In this document: positions 1 to 12,430 of the stretch, one piece after another
How the letters are laid out: every line of letters begins with the position of its first letter
Position numbering within the stretch: the stretch's first letter is position 1
Assembly: GCA_028554795.2 (NCBI GenBank)
Contig: CM068835.1
Location: forward strand, 56,783,219-56,847,218
Origin: Sinohyriopsis cumingii
Taxonomy: Eukaryota > Mollusca > Bivalvia > Unionida > Unionidae
Length of the DNA stretch: 64,000 nucleotides
Direction of reading: 5' to 3'
Position numbers and translations under genes: made by a program
Notes under the pieces: generated by a model
The model's database searches: none
What the model was told of the DNA's origin: nothing
Seen by the model: only the letters and a program-made list of their open reading frames with translations

Positions 1-121
1 GCACCCTCTTCTAAAGTGTCTGATCGAGTGTCAATTGTCTTTAGGTAACACTTGCGTGCATCTTTACAGCGTAGATGATGTCTTCCTATCGGTCTTTTCT
101 CTTTTCCCTGTTCCCAGCTCC

Positions 122-123
<2 letters not shown>

Positions 124-177
<54 letters not shown>
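124..177. repeat. (AT)n microsatellite
   Basis: Uninterrupted AT dinucleotide array of about 54 bases. It sits at the 3' edge of the neighbouring LINE fragment, so it may have grown from or inserted next to that fragment's end. Confidence 0.97.
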
Positions 178-180
<3 letters not shown>

Positions 181-700
181 CCTTTGTAATGCGGCAGTCG
201 TCCATGCTGGACACGCGGCCCAAATAACGTATGCATCGTTTTTTTTTTTTGCCTATGAAGGGTAATACTTGTGATCCTGCTCTGTCAAGCACTGTGCTGT
301 TTGGAAATATGTCTCTCCAGGGATTGTTAATGATGCGCCTGAGATAGCGCACGTGGAATGCATTAAGCTTTCTTTCATGGTATGTATAAAAAGTCCAGGC
401 TTCACTCTCTTGTATGAGTGCACTCACCACACAAGCTTTGTATACGTGAACTTTAGTATGTTCCATCAGCTTGCTATTGGCCCATAATTGTTTTGTTTAT
501 CTGGAAGTGTGGTAGCAGCCTTCCCAACGTGCCTATTAAGTTCGCTCTCGAAGGAAATATTGTCTGTGATTAGAGACCACAATTACACACATTCATCAAT
601 AACCTGTGATTCAATGTCCTGAATGCTGAATGATGGAGGATCATCGACACCTTGTCCCATTACCTGCGGCTTGTGTAGGCTAAGGGTGTATATACATACG
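178..700 (-). mobile_element. 5'-truncated LINE fragment, same family as the 39-43 kb element
   Basis: Minus-strand translations match the region after the reverse-transcriptase core of the element at 39.2-43.1 kb in this window. Matching blocks include HERKLNAFHVRYLRRI (there HERKLNSFHLRCLRRI) and YLGRVSSMDDCRI (there WLGHVKRMDADRI). Upstream, a block reading VDDPPSFSIQD matches DSPPSVTIDG. Several frame changes and an in-frame stop around 480-580 show it is dead. Only the C-terminal third survives, as expected from incomplete reverse transcription. It lies downstream of the last recognised BIR exon, so it may sit in an intron or beyond the gene. Confidence 0.85.
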
Positions 701-765
701 AGTTTTATGCTGTGTTTTAAGTGTGCAAAATCATTTTATTAAAGTAGAAGAAAATTATTACGTAC

Positions 766-808
766 CATTCCTTTCATGAGAAACGATATTTTCATTACGA
801 ATCCGCTC
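766..808 (-). CDS. BIR-domain gene, internal mini-exon 3
   Basis: A 43-base exon on the minus strand, preceded by a pyrimidine-rich acceptor (TTCTTTTTTCAG) and followed by a strong donor (GTACGT). It enters in phase 0, exactly as left by the preceding exon, and exits in phase 1. It encodes ERIRNENIVSHERN, a charged helix that continues the segment after the BIR domain. Further exons were not found at lower coordinates, so the gene's 3' end, and any RING or CARD domain, lies beyond the left edge. Exon status is inferred from splice sites and phase, not from homology. Confidence 0.65.
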
Positions 809-1057
809 CTGAAAAAAGAAAGACCAGATTTGTCATTATTTGTTAAGAAAGTATTACCATGTCAAGTCTAGGACACAAACATAGATTAGTTCACAATGGA
901 CGAATCAAATCATTCTTTATTTTCTTTTACCGACAATTGACTAACGAAAAGGGACGTTATGTCATTACCTTCGGCGGATTAAATAATCCCCATCATTTTT
1001 ATTGAAATGCATGGAAAATTATAATTAAAAATAGATAGACACAATTTACAAGAATAC

Positions 1058-1209
1058 CTGGTATTCAGCAATTCTTCTCGGCTCAAGCTCTCTCCTCACA
1101 TATCCGCAGGAACTTGACTTCCGTACGTGTTCAAGGATAGGGTCATCATTTGGTGAAAGATTAGCAAGTTCTACGCCGCAAAAAAAGCACCTAACTGTGG
1201 TACCTTTTC
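1058..1209 (-). CDS. BIR-domain gene, exon 2 (zinc-binding half of the BIR)
   Basis: Minus-strand exon of 152 bases between an acceptor (TTCATTTTCAAG) and a donor (CAG|GTATTC). It encodes the second half of a baculovirus IAP repeat: GKGTTVRCFFCGVE, then DDPILEH, then SSSCGYV. Numbered from the start in exon 1, the ligands are C180, C183, H200 and C207. Their spacing (CX2C, 16 residues, H, 6 residues, C) is the BIR consensus. The codon for G173 is split across the intron, and joining the exons restores the expected FYNTGKG motif of the family. The gene product would bind caspases or signalling partners in the cytoplasm if it behaves like other BIR proteins; that role is inferred. Confidence 0.9.
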
Positions 1210-3167
1210 CTTGAAAATGAATGAAAAAAACTGGGTATATTGCATGAAACAATTGTGGACAAAGAGCATTTCGTCAAATATAATCTACATGTGTGGCTAT
1301 TTCCTGCGAAAATCACTTACATTTTTTGTTTTGTCCAGTTTCCTAATGACACGCATATTAAATGGCCGATCAAAATCATTAGTATACATATGTTTTATAA
1401 GTTGGAAAAAATTCATAACTGTAGTCATTCAAAGATATTTTGGTCTTGAAATAATGAAAGCCACATGCAATGGCGGATGCCTCAGTCTTTGTCTCAGATG
1501 TATACAATTTGTGGCCTGATTGATGTATGAAAAACGGGCTAAAACTGTTCAAGCGATTTTAAAATATAATTTGTGGGAAGTTCACACCACTCAATGCATG
1601 GCTGAACACAAATGTATACATGGTAGACTAACTTGTCTTATTTTAACGAATAATGTACAACAAAACTTAAATCAATCATGAAACATTCTTTCTATAAAAA
1701 AATAGCAATTAGAGATAAAGTACTTCCAAACAAATTTCTGGGAGACATGGTATACGATGAGTAATCTTTTAAATATAATTCTCAAAATTCCAACATAACG
1801 TTCGCTTTTTTAATATCCTTCCAACCTATCTTAGGTTGGTGTCTTGGTGATCGACCTGATATTCGCATATTCTTCCTTGACCGTGTGTGGTTTTGTTATG
1901 ATATGATGGGTGGGACTGATTATTGTTTTATGAGGCTGTTTGGTAATAAGGACTTCAATAATCGTTTGAAGATGACGATTGGTACAATTAATACTTGTTA
2001 TATATTATACTGTAATTCATATCATATTTGGCTTTCACACTGTTTAGAACAAGTGGGGGAAAACCCAATACACCGTCAAGACTGTCACGTTAGCTGTTTG
2101 ATATTAACATTGTAGTTATAAAGCATTTTAACCGCCAGAAATATCAGACAGACAATATAAGGTCAACGTAACAAACTGCTCTAGAGTTCTTAGAAAAATA
2201 GTTTACTGAACGGCTGACATTCAAAATATGTGGTGTTAAATGATGGCGAACGGTTCGCTGAACAAAATGTATTATCTTCAAGAATCAAAAAGCCAAAATA
2301 AGGTTTATTGGTGAAGAAACTTTCAAATTAGCCGCTATAGAGACCATTTCATATGAATTATCAACGAGCATGTAATTCTAATTTTGTTTCGCAAGTATAC
2401 TCTATCATCCTCCTATTTCACAAAAACTTAAAATATATCAAGATAACGGGAACCAAAACTAGATCGAGTATATGAGAGTAACCAACTCATGTTAAAATAT
2501 TAGTCGTTTCACAAAGACTCTATTTCAGTGTCATTCAGTCCTTCACTAAATTCGCAGTGGCCAGAACTTCATGGTGCTTCCACAGGAGTCTGACGTTTTA
2601 TCAATAAAGTACGGCGAAATCTCTGACAATATGAAATCCCCTTATCGGTAATATAAATAAACACAAGGAGTGCAAGCGTGACCACAACCCTTCGCTCGAA
2701 TTGACTTTTTCTCACGAGTCTTTTATCGCTTCAGAATCGCAAGAAGACTGAAAAACTACACATATACATTCAAAAGACAGTAACGGACCAACGCATATCT
2801 CTTAAATGACCATGTCCTGAATCCAATCCTGCAAATTAACCTTTATTTTCACCACTACGGTCAAAATCCCTTTCTAGCAAAATCGGCTAGACGGAAGTAG
2901 CACATTCTACCAGTGCTTCCCAGGACTGTATATATGGTTATAGTGTAGATATCTTAATACTTACCAAGTTGCAGACCAGGAGCTGAGTATCTGATGTGTG
3001 TGTGTTCCACTACCCAAGGCCTGTCGTAGCGACTTTAAAATCTCTATCTGGAAAGAGTTGCACGACATTACTCGCGTTTTCACGAACACACAAAAAGAAT
3101 GTCATAGCACCCCACCCCTCTGTTTTGCATAGCGCGGATATAATTATTCTAGTCTTTATCCATTTAC
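1210..3167 (-). other. Intron 1 of the BIR gene
   Basis: About 1.96 kb between two phase-matched BIR exons. It begins with the donor GTAAAT and ends with the acceptor AAG. It is AT-rich, and I see no coding sequence or recognisable mobile element in it. Confidence 0.75.
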
Positions 3168-3684
3168 CTGTATTATAAAATCCAGCACGAGCCAGCGAAT
3201 CCGTATCGAATAGTGCAAACTGTTGCCACGTAACATAGGATGCTCTGCGTTTGATGTATTCCTCAAATAAAGGATGCTGTGGCCGTTGGGCTCTTTCTGT
3301 GTTAGATCCCTCACATAGGTCTGAGACGTTCAGATTTCCCTCAGTTGCTCTACTTTCTACATGTACCCTCTCTTGAGAGAAGCTTTGGTTGGTAATAGAC
3401 TCGGCTTGTGCAAGTGACCCACTATCGGATGTCACACTAATTTGTACAGAATATTGAGAAGTTGGTGAATTGATTTGCGTTTTCTGCACCGATGAATTTT
3501 CCAAATGGGTGCACCGATCAGAATTCAAGCTTAAGTTTGAGACTGACTGACTAACAGCTGGGCGTCTGAAGCCACTTCCACCGGAATTAGCATCAGCTAA
3601 ACTCATACCGTTTGGTTGAACTAGATGATCATTACAGTACTGAAGAGAGTTATTCGATTCATCTGCAGAATCTCCATTCATCAT
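3168..3684 (-). CDS. BIR-domain (IAP-like) gene, first coding exon
   Basis: First coding exon on the minus strand. I chose the start at the ATGATG (3684) because it follows a pyrimidine-rich tract and an acceptor-like TAG at 3697-3696; a hydrophobic stretch upstream in the same frame reads like intron. Residues 1-135 are Ser/Asn/Gln-rich and look disordered. From about residue 137, HPLFEEYIKRRASYVTW and LARAGFYNT form the N-terminal half of a BIR domain, with the conserved Arg, Trp and AGFY positions. The exon ends in phase 1 before the donor GTAAAT and joins the exon at 1058-1209. BIR proteins inhibit caspases or act in immune signalling, and molluscs carry many copies. Single-BIR architecture with a long disordered N-terminus is seen; the C-terminal domains are unknown. 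Confidence 0.85.
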
Positions 3685-3899
3685 AAATCCAATAACTATA
3701 AACGGTATCGGAAAAGAAAAGAAAATTAATAACAGTAATGAACCCAAAGCCAATACAACGTTTGTTATGCTTTTGTATTTTAGAAGAAGAAAAAAAAAAC
3801 AACCAAGAAAAATTACTAACCTCACTACATAAATGTTGGTATGTAGCAAAGCATACCTGTAACTTTCCGGGGTTTTGCCCGGTTCGTCATAGACCACTT

Positions 3900-6500
3900 A
3901 ATGACTTTAAAGAACCCAAAAGCCACAAGCATATTAAGTCATATTGGTTTCAAGTTGCAAAGTGGACATGGATGACACACCAAAAGTCTCTTATTTAACT
4001 CATTAGCTAAAACAATAAATGAATTATATTTATTTCATCAAATTTAAAACAGCTAAGACATCATCTAAAAGCAAATATGTTATAGCCAGAAGTCGTGATA
4101 AATGAATCAGGTATACTGGTAAACAAGAAAGTATAAACAGTAACTAGATCAATACGCTGCACATACAGACTTTTTAATATGTACACTTCGGGTAAAAAAA
4201 TGATGCATAGTCGATGCTAACAGAACTTCCTCGACTAAATTTTATAAAATCTAACTGAGATAATCATGCAATGTAAAGATATGGTGCTATTATATACTGA
4301 TCGTAAAAAAGAAACTGTAATTTATGTATCAGATCTAATTTACCTAAATAAATCTGTAATAAGTCCATTAAATAACTAATAAATATAGTGATGTGGTACA
4401 GTGTCCAAGGTTAATTGAAGAATTAACTGTCATAAAAAAGCGCAAAATGCATACAGAATATGTACATTTTGTTTAGGTATATAATAAAATATTTTACGAG
4501 TGAAGAGAAAGCATTATCATGAGTGGCGTAACAGTACAAATTTTTTCTACTTCAAGAATAAAATATTTCCTTATATCTGCTCACAGAAACGTATTTTTAC
4601 TTTCTATTATACTTTTAGGGCGAAACCATGTATTTAAATGAACTTTTGTCCCTATTCTGTTCCAATATGTTTGACTGCATTCATGGAGCCATGGAAAGAA
4701 ATTTCGATATTTTACAACGACGGTTTTTACATATATCGTTCGGACATATAATGCTTCAAGTTGTAATGGCAAATTAACGACTGGTTCCATACGAAACAGA
4801 TTTTAATTTCCGTTAACACATTTCCTGCACGAATTGAGGATTGTTGGGAGGGGTCACTGTAGAAATAACACAGAGTGGTTGTATCTGATAGACTTCATAG
4901 CGTCAAGTCTTTAAATGTTTTAATGACTGTGAGTTTGCCTATATGATTTGGTTGTTTTTTATGTTGTTGTTTTATCTGCATTCAAACGGAAATTATGTCT
5001 CCTTTTCAAGCGTTCAGACTTGTTGGAAAACAGATGCTGAACCCAATTTTCCATTCCCATTTAATTTCGGTTTCAATCCGTACTCATCCATTTCCTATTT
5101 CTCTGTCATTTTCAAGCATGAGTATGATTGTAAAACGATTTACGCTCGCGTAAGGACATTTATGGGATGTGTGATTGGGTCTACAATTTCCTGTCAGATT
5201 TGTCGGGTAACGCGCTGTCAAGGGCCAATATATTTAAAGCTTTTAATCGCGTGTTCTGCCTAGCCAATCGCAATACTCTCGCTCCGGCAACGCGCGGAGG
5301 GATTCTCTCTGATAAGGTCTGAGGCTTCAGTTGAGCCAATTTCATTATGGGGTGCGGACGTGTTTCCTTTGTTCTGTAGAAATTTTCTCTCCTTTGTTAT
5401 CGGCTCACTTTGTTAGTTACCTTCCTCATCTCCTGGAATTTGGACCGAGTCGAATAGTCCTGGAAGTTAAGTATTTACTTACATTAACTTGTTTCCATTC
5501 CGCAAATTCTGCTAACGTTTCTTTTATTATACAGTGTCACACTCATAATGGGTCATTCCATCTGTAAAATATTGCAGTATCATTTGAAATCTGAAATAGA
5601 CGATCTATTGCGTCCCGATTTTAATATTCGGCGCTATTCTAAAATTTATATGCATGGGGTTGGGGCAGAATAGTCGACACAATTATCTGCTCGATCTTTC
5701 TGTTGTACGCAACTTTAAATCAGATAACCATAAATTTAAACGTATATATACTTCCCATCGTCTCGTGCATGATGTACCATTTTCAAGGCCTTGAAAGTTT
5801 GGAAAATCAAGCTGATTACTCTGGGATCTTTAAAAGTATTTGATAATTGAAATAAACTCAAACATTTTAATTTCCTTCCATAATCACAAATAAAATTGTC
5901 CAATATTGTTAGATTTAGAAGTAGTAGAGTTTTTTCTGGTTGCTTTCTTTTGAAGACCCGTTCAGTTTCATTTAATCATTAAACAATATTATATTATTTT
6001 GCATTCTTTGTTTTCTCATATACAATAAATGTTAGCGAACGTTGGTCTTGGAAATCTATGTTTGTAGTCTTTGAAAGTTTGGGAACGTCTTTGAATTCGT
6101 CATTTTTAAATTCAGCATGAACCCTGTGATAAGCTTTTGTCTGTCTTTGTGTACCTTTGTTATGTTGTGTCGATTATGGACGAAACGTTGTAACATATTG
6201 GAAGATTGCATTTTCTATCGATGGTCGATCGGAGGAGCCGTTTGTGGAATAATAACAAACATTTCCAACATGATGGTGTCATACTTTAATCATTTAGGAT
6301 TGTTCGAACTTTGTCGCCCAATTTTCGGTCCTTTCGTTCTGCATAATTGTGCTGACGAGTGGTCTTTCGGTTTGGTTGGTTTGTTTATCAATCGGATTGA
6401 CAATGTAAGTGCGCTTTCTTGATTTCACTTTACATGATTTTGTGAGGTCTTGTGTGGCTTTCTCGGGCTTAGCAGTATTTAGTTGGACCCTGTTCTTTTA
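3900..6500. other. No gene recognised
   Basis: AT-rich sequence with short open frames that lack homology or splice context. A slightly GC-richer patch at about 5240-5460 could be promoter-like or part of an element, but I cannot support a call. The 5' untranslated exon of the BIR gene may lie here. Confidence 0.5.
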
Positions 6501-6932
6501 ATTGGTTCCGTACCACTGGATTTTATGTTAGCCTTCTGCTTCACAGTTGATTCCGTATTACTGGCTTTGTTTGTTTACCAGTTGGTTCCGTACCACTGGC
6601 CTGTGTGTTTACCAGTTGGTTCCGTACCACTGGATTTTGTGATTACCAGTTGGTTTCGTACCACTGGATTTTATGATTACCAGTTGATTCCGTATCACTG
6701 GCATTTGTGTTTTACCAGTTGGTTCCGTACCACTGGATTTTTTGATTACCAGTTGATTCCGTATCACTGGCATTTGTGTTTTACCAGTTGGTTCCGTACC
6801 ACTGGATTTTTTGATTACCAGTTGATTCCGTATCACCGGCCTGTGTGTTTACCAGTTGGTTCCGTACCATTGGATTGGATGTTTAACATTTGATTCCGTA
6901 TCAGTGACATGTGTGTTTACCAGTTGGTTCCT
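6501..6932 (+). repeat. Minisatellite of TTCCGTACCACTGG units
   Basis: About a dozen units built on ACCAGTTGGTTCCGTACCAC followed by a short variable spacer. In the middle, two unit types alternate (GGTTCCGTACCACTGG and GATTCCGTATCACTGG), giving a higher-order unit of about 68 bases. The array decays on both sides. It lies about 430 bases upstream of the DIRS-like open frame and may belong to that element's leader, which I cannot prove. Confidence 0.9.
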
Positions 6933-7363
6933 TACGTTTTACGGTTGCTACGAGTTTCATGCTTGGCGTACTTGGGTCCCGCACCTCACTACTTGACACG
7001 TGATTAGTCATTCATGCTTTCTTCTTCCAACACTTCGTTCCATGTTAATGGGTATTGTGTTTCCAAGCTCGTTTAGGCCCACTGACCTTTAATTGTTCTG
7101 TTGATAATGTTGATGTTGCATTACGCACCTTAAAATAATGACCCATACTTTTCATAACGTTCAAATTTGGTTCTTTTCTTCAGTTTTTCTTTTTTCATAT
7201 TACGAAGTTTGTGCCTCATCCCAGTGCAGTGAACAGTGGTGTTCATAACATTACAATAAGGGGTATTCACTTGCAACGATTGCTACGTAGTAATACACTG
7301 AAATGTATGTAAATAACTTTTTCTGGCATTCGTTACAGCATGCCCCTTACATAGAGGGCTGCG

Positions 7364-8980
7364 TTGCAAATGGCAGTGAAGAGAGCCAGACAATCAAGGT
7401 CCATAATCCAAGAGGTGGTGAATAGGCCCATCAAGAAGGTACCATTGTCAACGCCTACGGCCGCCATCCCTCAACCTGGATCATCTAGCGAAGGGGCTTG
7501 GATGGACCCCAATCTTCTTAATGTTATAACGCAAGAGGTCTCCGACAGGCTCACCACCCATGTGACAGAGGAGATCCATGCCAAATATGATCAGCTTGTA
7601 GCTATGCGCAGAACGTCCATGGAAAATGGTCCACAAACTGGGTTTCAACTTGGACCCTCCGTAGCAACAGACAACAAACCAGCACCATCCATGGTCTCCC
7701 GCGCCATAGTGGAAACCAAGGCTTCACTTACAGGTACAGCGGTGGATACAGGTAACGTTGTCCAAATCGTTTCTGCCTCCGGAGGCATTCACAATCAAAA
7801 TATGTACGCTCGTCGTTTACTCCGTCAACTCTAATCCCTGATAAAGTTAAGGCAAATAAATGTGCGGATTCATACATAGGTTTTTCTACCCTTATGAATA
7901 TCTCGCAGGATGCTAGTTTCAAACTTCAGTTAGATAAACACAGTACTGGCCCTGAACTTAGCATTGTTCCAAAAAATAGGAACGTCTATATCACAGTAGG
8001 CTCGCTACATGTATAAAACACCTGGGTAGGGGGGATTTTATGACAAAAACAGACATATCAAATGCTTCGATATTTTTCAGATTTGTCCCATGCAATATCA
8101 TTGTTTTGGCTTTTTGTGGTGGAACATGTGTTGTTTTGACAAATGATTACCAATGGGTTGTAGTTCCAGTTGCAAGATATTTGAGACCTTTTGCAATTAT
8201 CTTCAATGCGAACACAAAGTTACCTATAACATACATGACGCATATTTTGGACGAGTTTTGATACTAGTTGCAACTCGTGTCCAATGCCAGCAGAAGCTCG
8301 ATCTCTTCCTGAATGTATGTGCCGACATCGGCGTTACTATGGCTGCGGATCAAACATTTCCTCCGTCAACAACGATGTTGTAAGTCTGATACGAACTGGA
8401 TTTCGTGGGAATGGAGGTTCGCCTTCCCACGGACAGACTAGAAAAATGTAATAAATTCTTACATTTATATCTTGCTTGAAATAAAATTACCCTCAAGGGG
8501 TTGCAATCCATCATATGTACTCTTAACTTTTCTTGCGCAGTTGTTTTGCCGCGACAAGCTTTTCTTAGGCGACTCATCAACTTGACAATTGGCATTGCAA
8601 AACCACATTAGATTAACAAAAGATGTAAAGGAAGATTTAAGGGACTGGCAAAACTTTTTAACCGGTTTCAACGGTAGATCCTTATTACTACCTGACATTT
8701 GGCTGACCTCCGACATGTTGGACTTGTACACAGATGTTTCTGCCTCAGTCGGATACAGTGCCATCCGGGTCACACTATTTCTATGGCATCTGGGATCAGA
8801 CATGGGCATATCAAAATATAACGCTTCTAGAATTATACCTCATTGTTCTGGCAGTTGTGGTCTAGGGAGAACACTTATCCAATAAATGTATCTATTTCCA
8901 CACTGACACTCAAGCTTTAGTTGAAACCATAAACAAACCATCCTCTAATGACACAAAACTCATGCATTTCCAGGGCTGAG
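7364..8980 (+). mobile_element. DIRS-like retroelement fossil (gag-like, RT and RNase H parts)
   Basis: A decayed DIRS-type element. The first part (7364-7834) is a 156-codon frame that resembles the gag-like first protein of animal DIRS elements; this is a weak resemblance. From about 8040 to 8400 there is a reverse-transcriptase region with the typical opening MTKTDISNA, the PMGCSSSC block and a SHILDDF-like block. From about 8480 to 8975 follow the connection and RNase H-like regions, with LQSIICTLNF, FLTGFNGRSLLLPD and LYTDVSAS. It is broken in several places and looks moderately old. I did not find a tyrosine recombinase or terminal repeats, so the true ends are unknown. Confidence 0.75.
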
Positions 8981-9079
8981 TAAATATTTGTTTTGACCAC
9001 TAGTCCAGGACAAGTGCTTTAAGAAAATTCACTTGTCCCACCTTTCTCATCACTAGCCCCACCTTACTTTTCACTGGTC

Positions 9080-11500
9080 CCAAAATAGCAATCACTTGCC
9101 GAGATTTGATGAGACGTATGTATTTAATCCATAGAAAAGAAGAAGAAAAAAAATAATAATATACAACATAATTATTTCTTAAAAGAATTTAATTTATCAA
9201 AAACAATGGTTGTTGTACATTTCGCTTCTTCGGGTTCATGCATATATGTTTTAGCTGATCGATTTGAAAATATGTTCATGTATATGTCTGCCACCTGCTC
9301 TAAGCCAGCAGTTTATAGCAAATTTGTACTCTTGTCTTAAATTAAATATCTTGTTCAGGGCATGACATACACTGGGGAAGCTGGCTTGGACGCTATACAA
9401 AGAGTTCACATCGGACGATTTGACCGTGTTCTCTCTATCAGTTTAAATAATCAATATGGCCTTTTCAGATGCATCTGAGAAAGTTATAAGGCTAGGTAAA
9501 AAGGTTTCAGCTTTGTAACCCTTTAATCACTTTTTCTAAGATCTCCATTCCGCCGTGTGCTAATTCCTCTTTCAGGTCTCGTGGGTTTTACAGACTTAGA
9601 ACCATAGGCATCGACCGTGCTTTGCTGGGATATCATTCACTCGACCCGGACTAATCTTTGTCTACCTACCTTTTCGACCGCCAGGAGCGTACGAGGGTAC
9701 TCTAACAGTTCTGGAAGACCAACAGGGCATTCAGGAAGTACGCGACTCCGTTTTAAAGTTTCTTCCCAATCCTCCATACATGCTGGATATATCCTAACTA
9801 GCGGGGAGTATGAGGGTGCTCAACTGCCCCGGCATTACAGAATTCATCGGTTTAATTTTGATCAACATTTATGCTTTCTTTGATGCTGGACACTTTTGTT
9901 CTTTGCCCCACCCTCCTTTTTGTGGCTGCCAGAAATACAACAAGCTTTATTTGCTGTATTTCTGTTTATGGCGGTTGCAGCCTCAAAAAATGTCTGTATT
10001 ATATGCTATGTCTCATTGTTCAATTTCTTAGCACGTTTACGATATAGACTTTGTCCACATAGTTATGTTATGCTGTAAATACATACCAAATATTTGGTTC
10101 ACTAAGATTATTTATGTTCAATACAAAGTCACAAAAGTGGCCAGCATCAAACACAACGTTTGTCTTTGTTTTAATTATGTACCCATATACTTAGACTTTG
10201 TAATATTTGCACGACTGACCTAGAGTATTCTGTCATTTCACTCTCTATCTTCCTCTTGACTCTATCGATGTCAGAAAGGGTAAGCTGGTGCTGGTACATT
10301 TCATTTTACAATCTCGTCAAACAAGTTAAGAATACAAACCATCGTTTTCAATCACTTTCGTTCTGACAATAACTTGCACCCCTCTTCTACATGTGCAAGA
10401 ACACATCACATAAAGAGAGTTAAAATCCTTATATAAAACAATTGTATTGCTATATTTAATCGAGAACTTTCTCCCTAAATATCTGGACCATTTTTTTTCG
10501 TCTAATGTAACAGATTGTATGGTTGACACGAATATCGAAAAGAGACAGGTCCAGTAATTTGTGGCACTGATAATTTCTATGATTCACGTAAAAATTTAAG
10601 AAGATAGTACTTGAAACCCACATTTTGTTTGGGGTTCGTCGTTAAGCATATTTGTCCATCCCACCTCAGTGTATACAAGTCTTCATATTTTAAGATCTAT
10701 TCGTGCTGATGGAGAACAAAGAAGGAAGGGAGGTGTATAGAAGAGGCAGATGAAGAAAATTGAATAGGCATCACTCTGGAAATATAAGATTTAGTAACAT
10801 AAAGAAGGGCAGACATTTTCCAAATTTTGAAAGTAAAGTGAGTCCAAAAAGTGATATCGACACTGTGGCGTTAAAATTTCTCGCTCTGATACATTGTAAT
10901 ATCTCATAATAAAATATATAATAAAATAGTCTTATTAGTCAAATTGGATTAACAAATTCAATTAAATTAATAATGTAAATCTCTTCATTAACCTACGCAA
11001 ATAAAATATCGAATACATACTGTACATTTTGTTTTTCTACCATCAATATTAATAACGTAGTTTCCAACGCTTTGTTTCATTTTTAAGAAATCTATCTCTT
11101 TTGTTTGAAAATTAGATTTCTGTTTTGTTGAGCCATTATAAATAGCTCTAGTTGAATTTTAAATCTCTTGAATTTGGGATATGAAGACAGCTGAAAAAAC
11201 ATTAGAACATCTCACCTGACATTAGAAAAATAAACAAATCAGTCGGTGAAAAGGGTCTATAGTACACATCACCAGGCGGAGACCCGGAGGCAAAGCTCCC
11301 AGAAGCTCCTTAATATTAAGCTTCCCAGGGTATGATTCTAACCATCTAACAGTAATGAAGAATAACTCTAGGAAGCGTTCTGATTCTCCTGCACTGTAGA
11401 AGGCAAATATTTTCTCCTCGATCCGCCCATGTATACTTCATTTAAAATTACATTTAAAAAAAGGTCTTTCGTGACCAGCTGGACTAATATATTAAATATT
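9080..11500. other. No gene recognised
   Basis: AT-rich sequence. Open frames around 9617-10078 are short and overlap in different frames without recognisable domains. There is no convincing splice-bounded exon. Confidence 0.5.
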
Positions 11501-11510
11501 TCTATTAGAC

Positions 11511-11516
11511 AACGAC

Positions 11517-11547
<31 letters not shown>

Positions 11548-11611
11548 CTGGTGGTGATGATGATGATGATAAAGACGACAACGACAACGATGCTAATGGT
11601 GATGAAGACGA
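11511..11611. repeat. Imperfect GAT/GGT trinucleotide repeat
   Basis: Runs of GAT, then GGT, then GAT again, decaying into AAC/GAC triplets. Confidence 0.9.
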
Positions 11612-11907
11612 TCGTGGTAATGATAATTTGCATTTCAATTAGTAGTATTATTATTCACGCTTCTCGTGAAACCAAAACAAAAAAGTTGAATTAAGCCAGA
11701 CATTATAAGTTCGTTTGGTAAGATCTAAAATGAGAACGTGGGTTATTTTAAAAAGATAAATTTGGACTTCACCTGATATTAAAGTCCTAAATAAATCACT
11801 TGGTGACAGACAACGACTGTAATTTAGTGGAAATAATTCACTGTCATTAGACCTTTTCAAGTAAAAAAACACAAAATTGTTGGTACAGGCTCAACCCAAC
11901 ACGATTG

Positions 11908-11909
<2 letters not shown>

Positions 11910-11991
<82 letters not shown>
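11910..11991. repeat. (TA)n microsatellite
   Basis: Pure TA array of about 82 bases. Confidence 0.97.
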
Positions 11992-11994
<3 letters not shown>

Positions 11995-12164
11995 TACACT
12001 TCCTACTTCTCTATTCCTGACCTGTTCTCTGTTTCCTTCTCTTAAATATTAAATTATCGTGTCATTTCTTTAGTTACAAAATAGAATTCACATTTAGTCC
12101 TAAACTAAAGTATGACCACATATGGGCCAATGATTTAACGATTTATCATAAAAACGCACGAAAA

Positions 12165-12166
<2 letters not shown>

Positions 12167-12230
<64 letters not shown>
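12167..12230. repeat. (AT)n microsatellite
   Basis: Pure AT array of about 64 bases. It is followed within 100 bases by a short (TG)n run at 12318-12340. Confidence 0.97.
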
Positions 12231-12233
<3 letters not shown>

Positions 12234-12430
12234 AGCCTATTTAGAATGTACGGATGAATAAATGTATGTATGTCTGTCTGTATATGTATGTGTATGTATT
12301 TATATATCTCGCTCAGTCTGTGTGTGTGTGTGTGTGTGTTCATGTAAAGTAAACCAGATATGCTCAAATTTCTTTTGATGAAACATTTATACGGGTGGTA
12401 ATCAAAGACAGTGGGTACATACGATGGATA

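Noticed and set aside
3855-3905. Sequence CTTTCCGGGGTTTTGCCCGG resembling the SINE body
   Set aside because: Only about 45 bases match and no tail or flanking duplication is visible, so a SINE fragment is possible but not supported.
6117-6422. 101-codon frame with hydrophobic stretches
   Set aside because: No recognisable domain, no splice context and AT-rich third positions. Likely chance.
9008-9038. Short inverted repeat GGACAAGTG / CACTTGTCC
   Set aside because: Nine-base arms with a 13-base loop at the edge of the DIRS fossil. Too short to assign as a terminator, binding site or element end.
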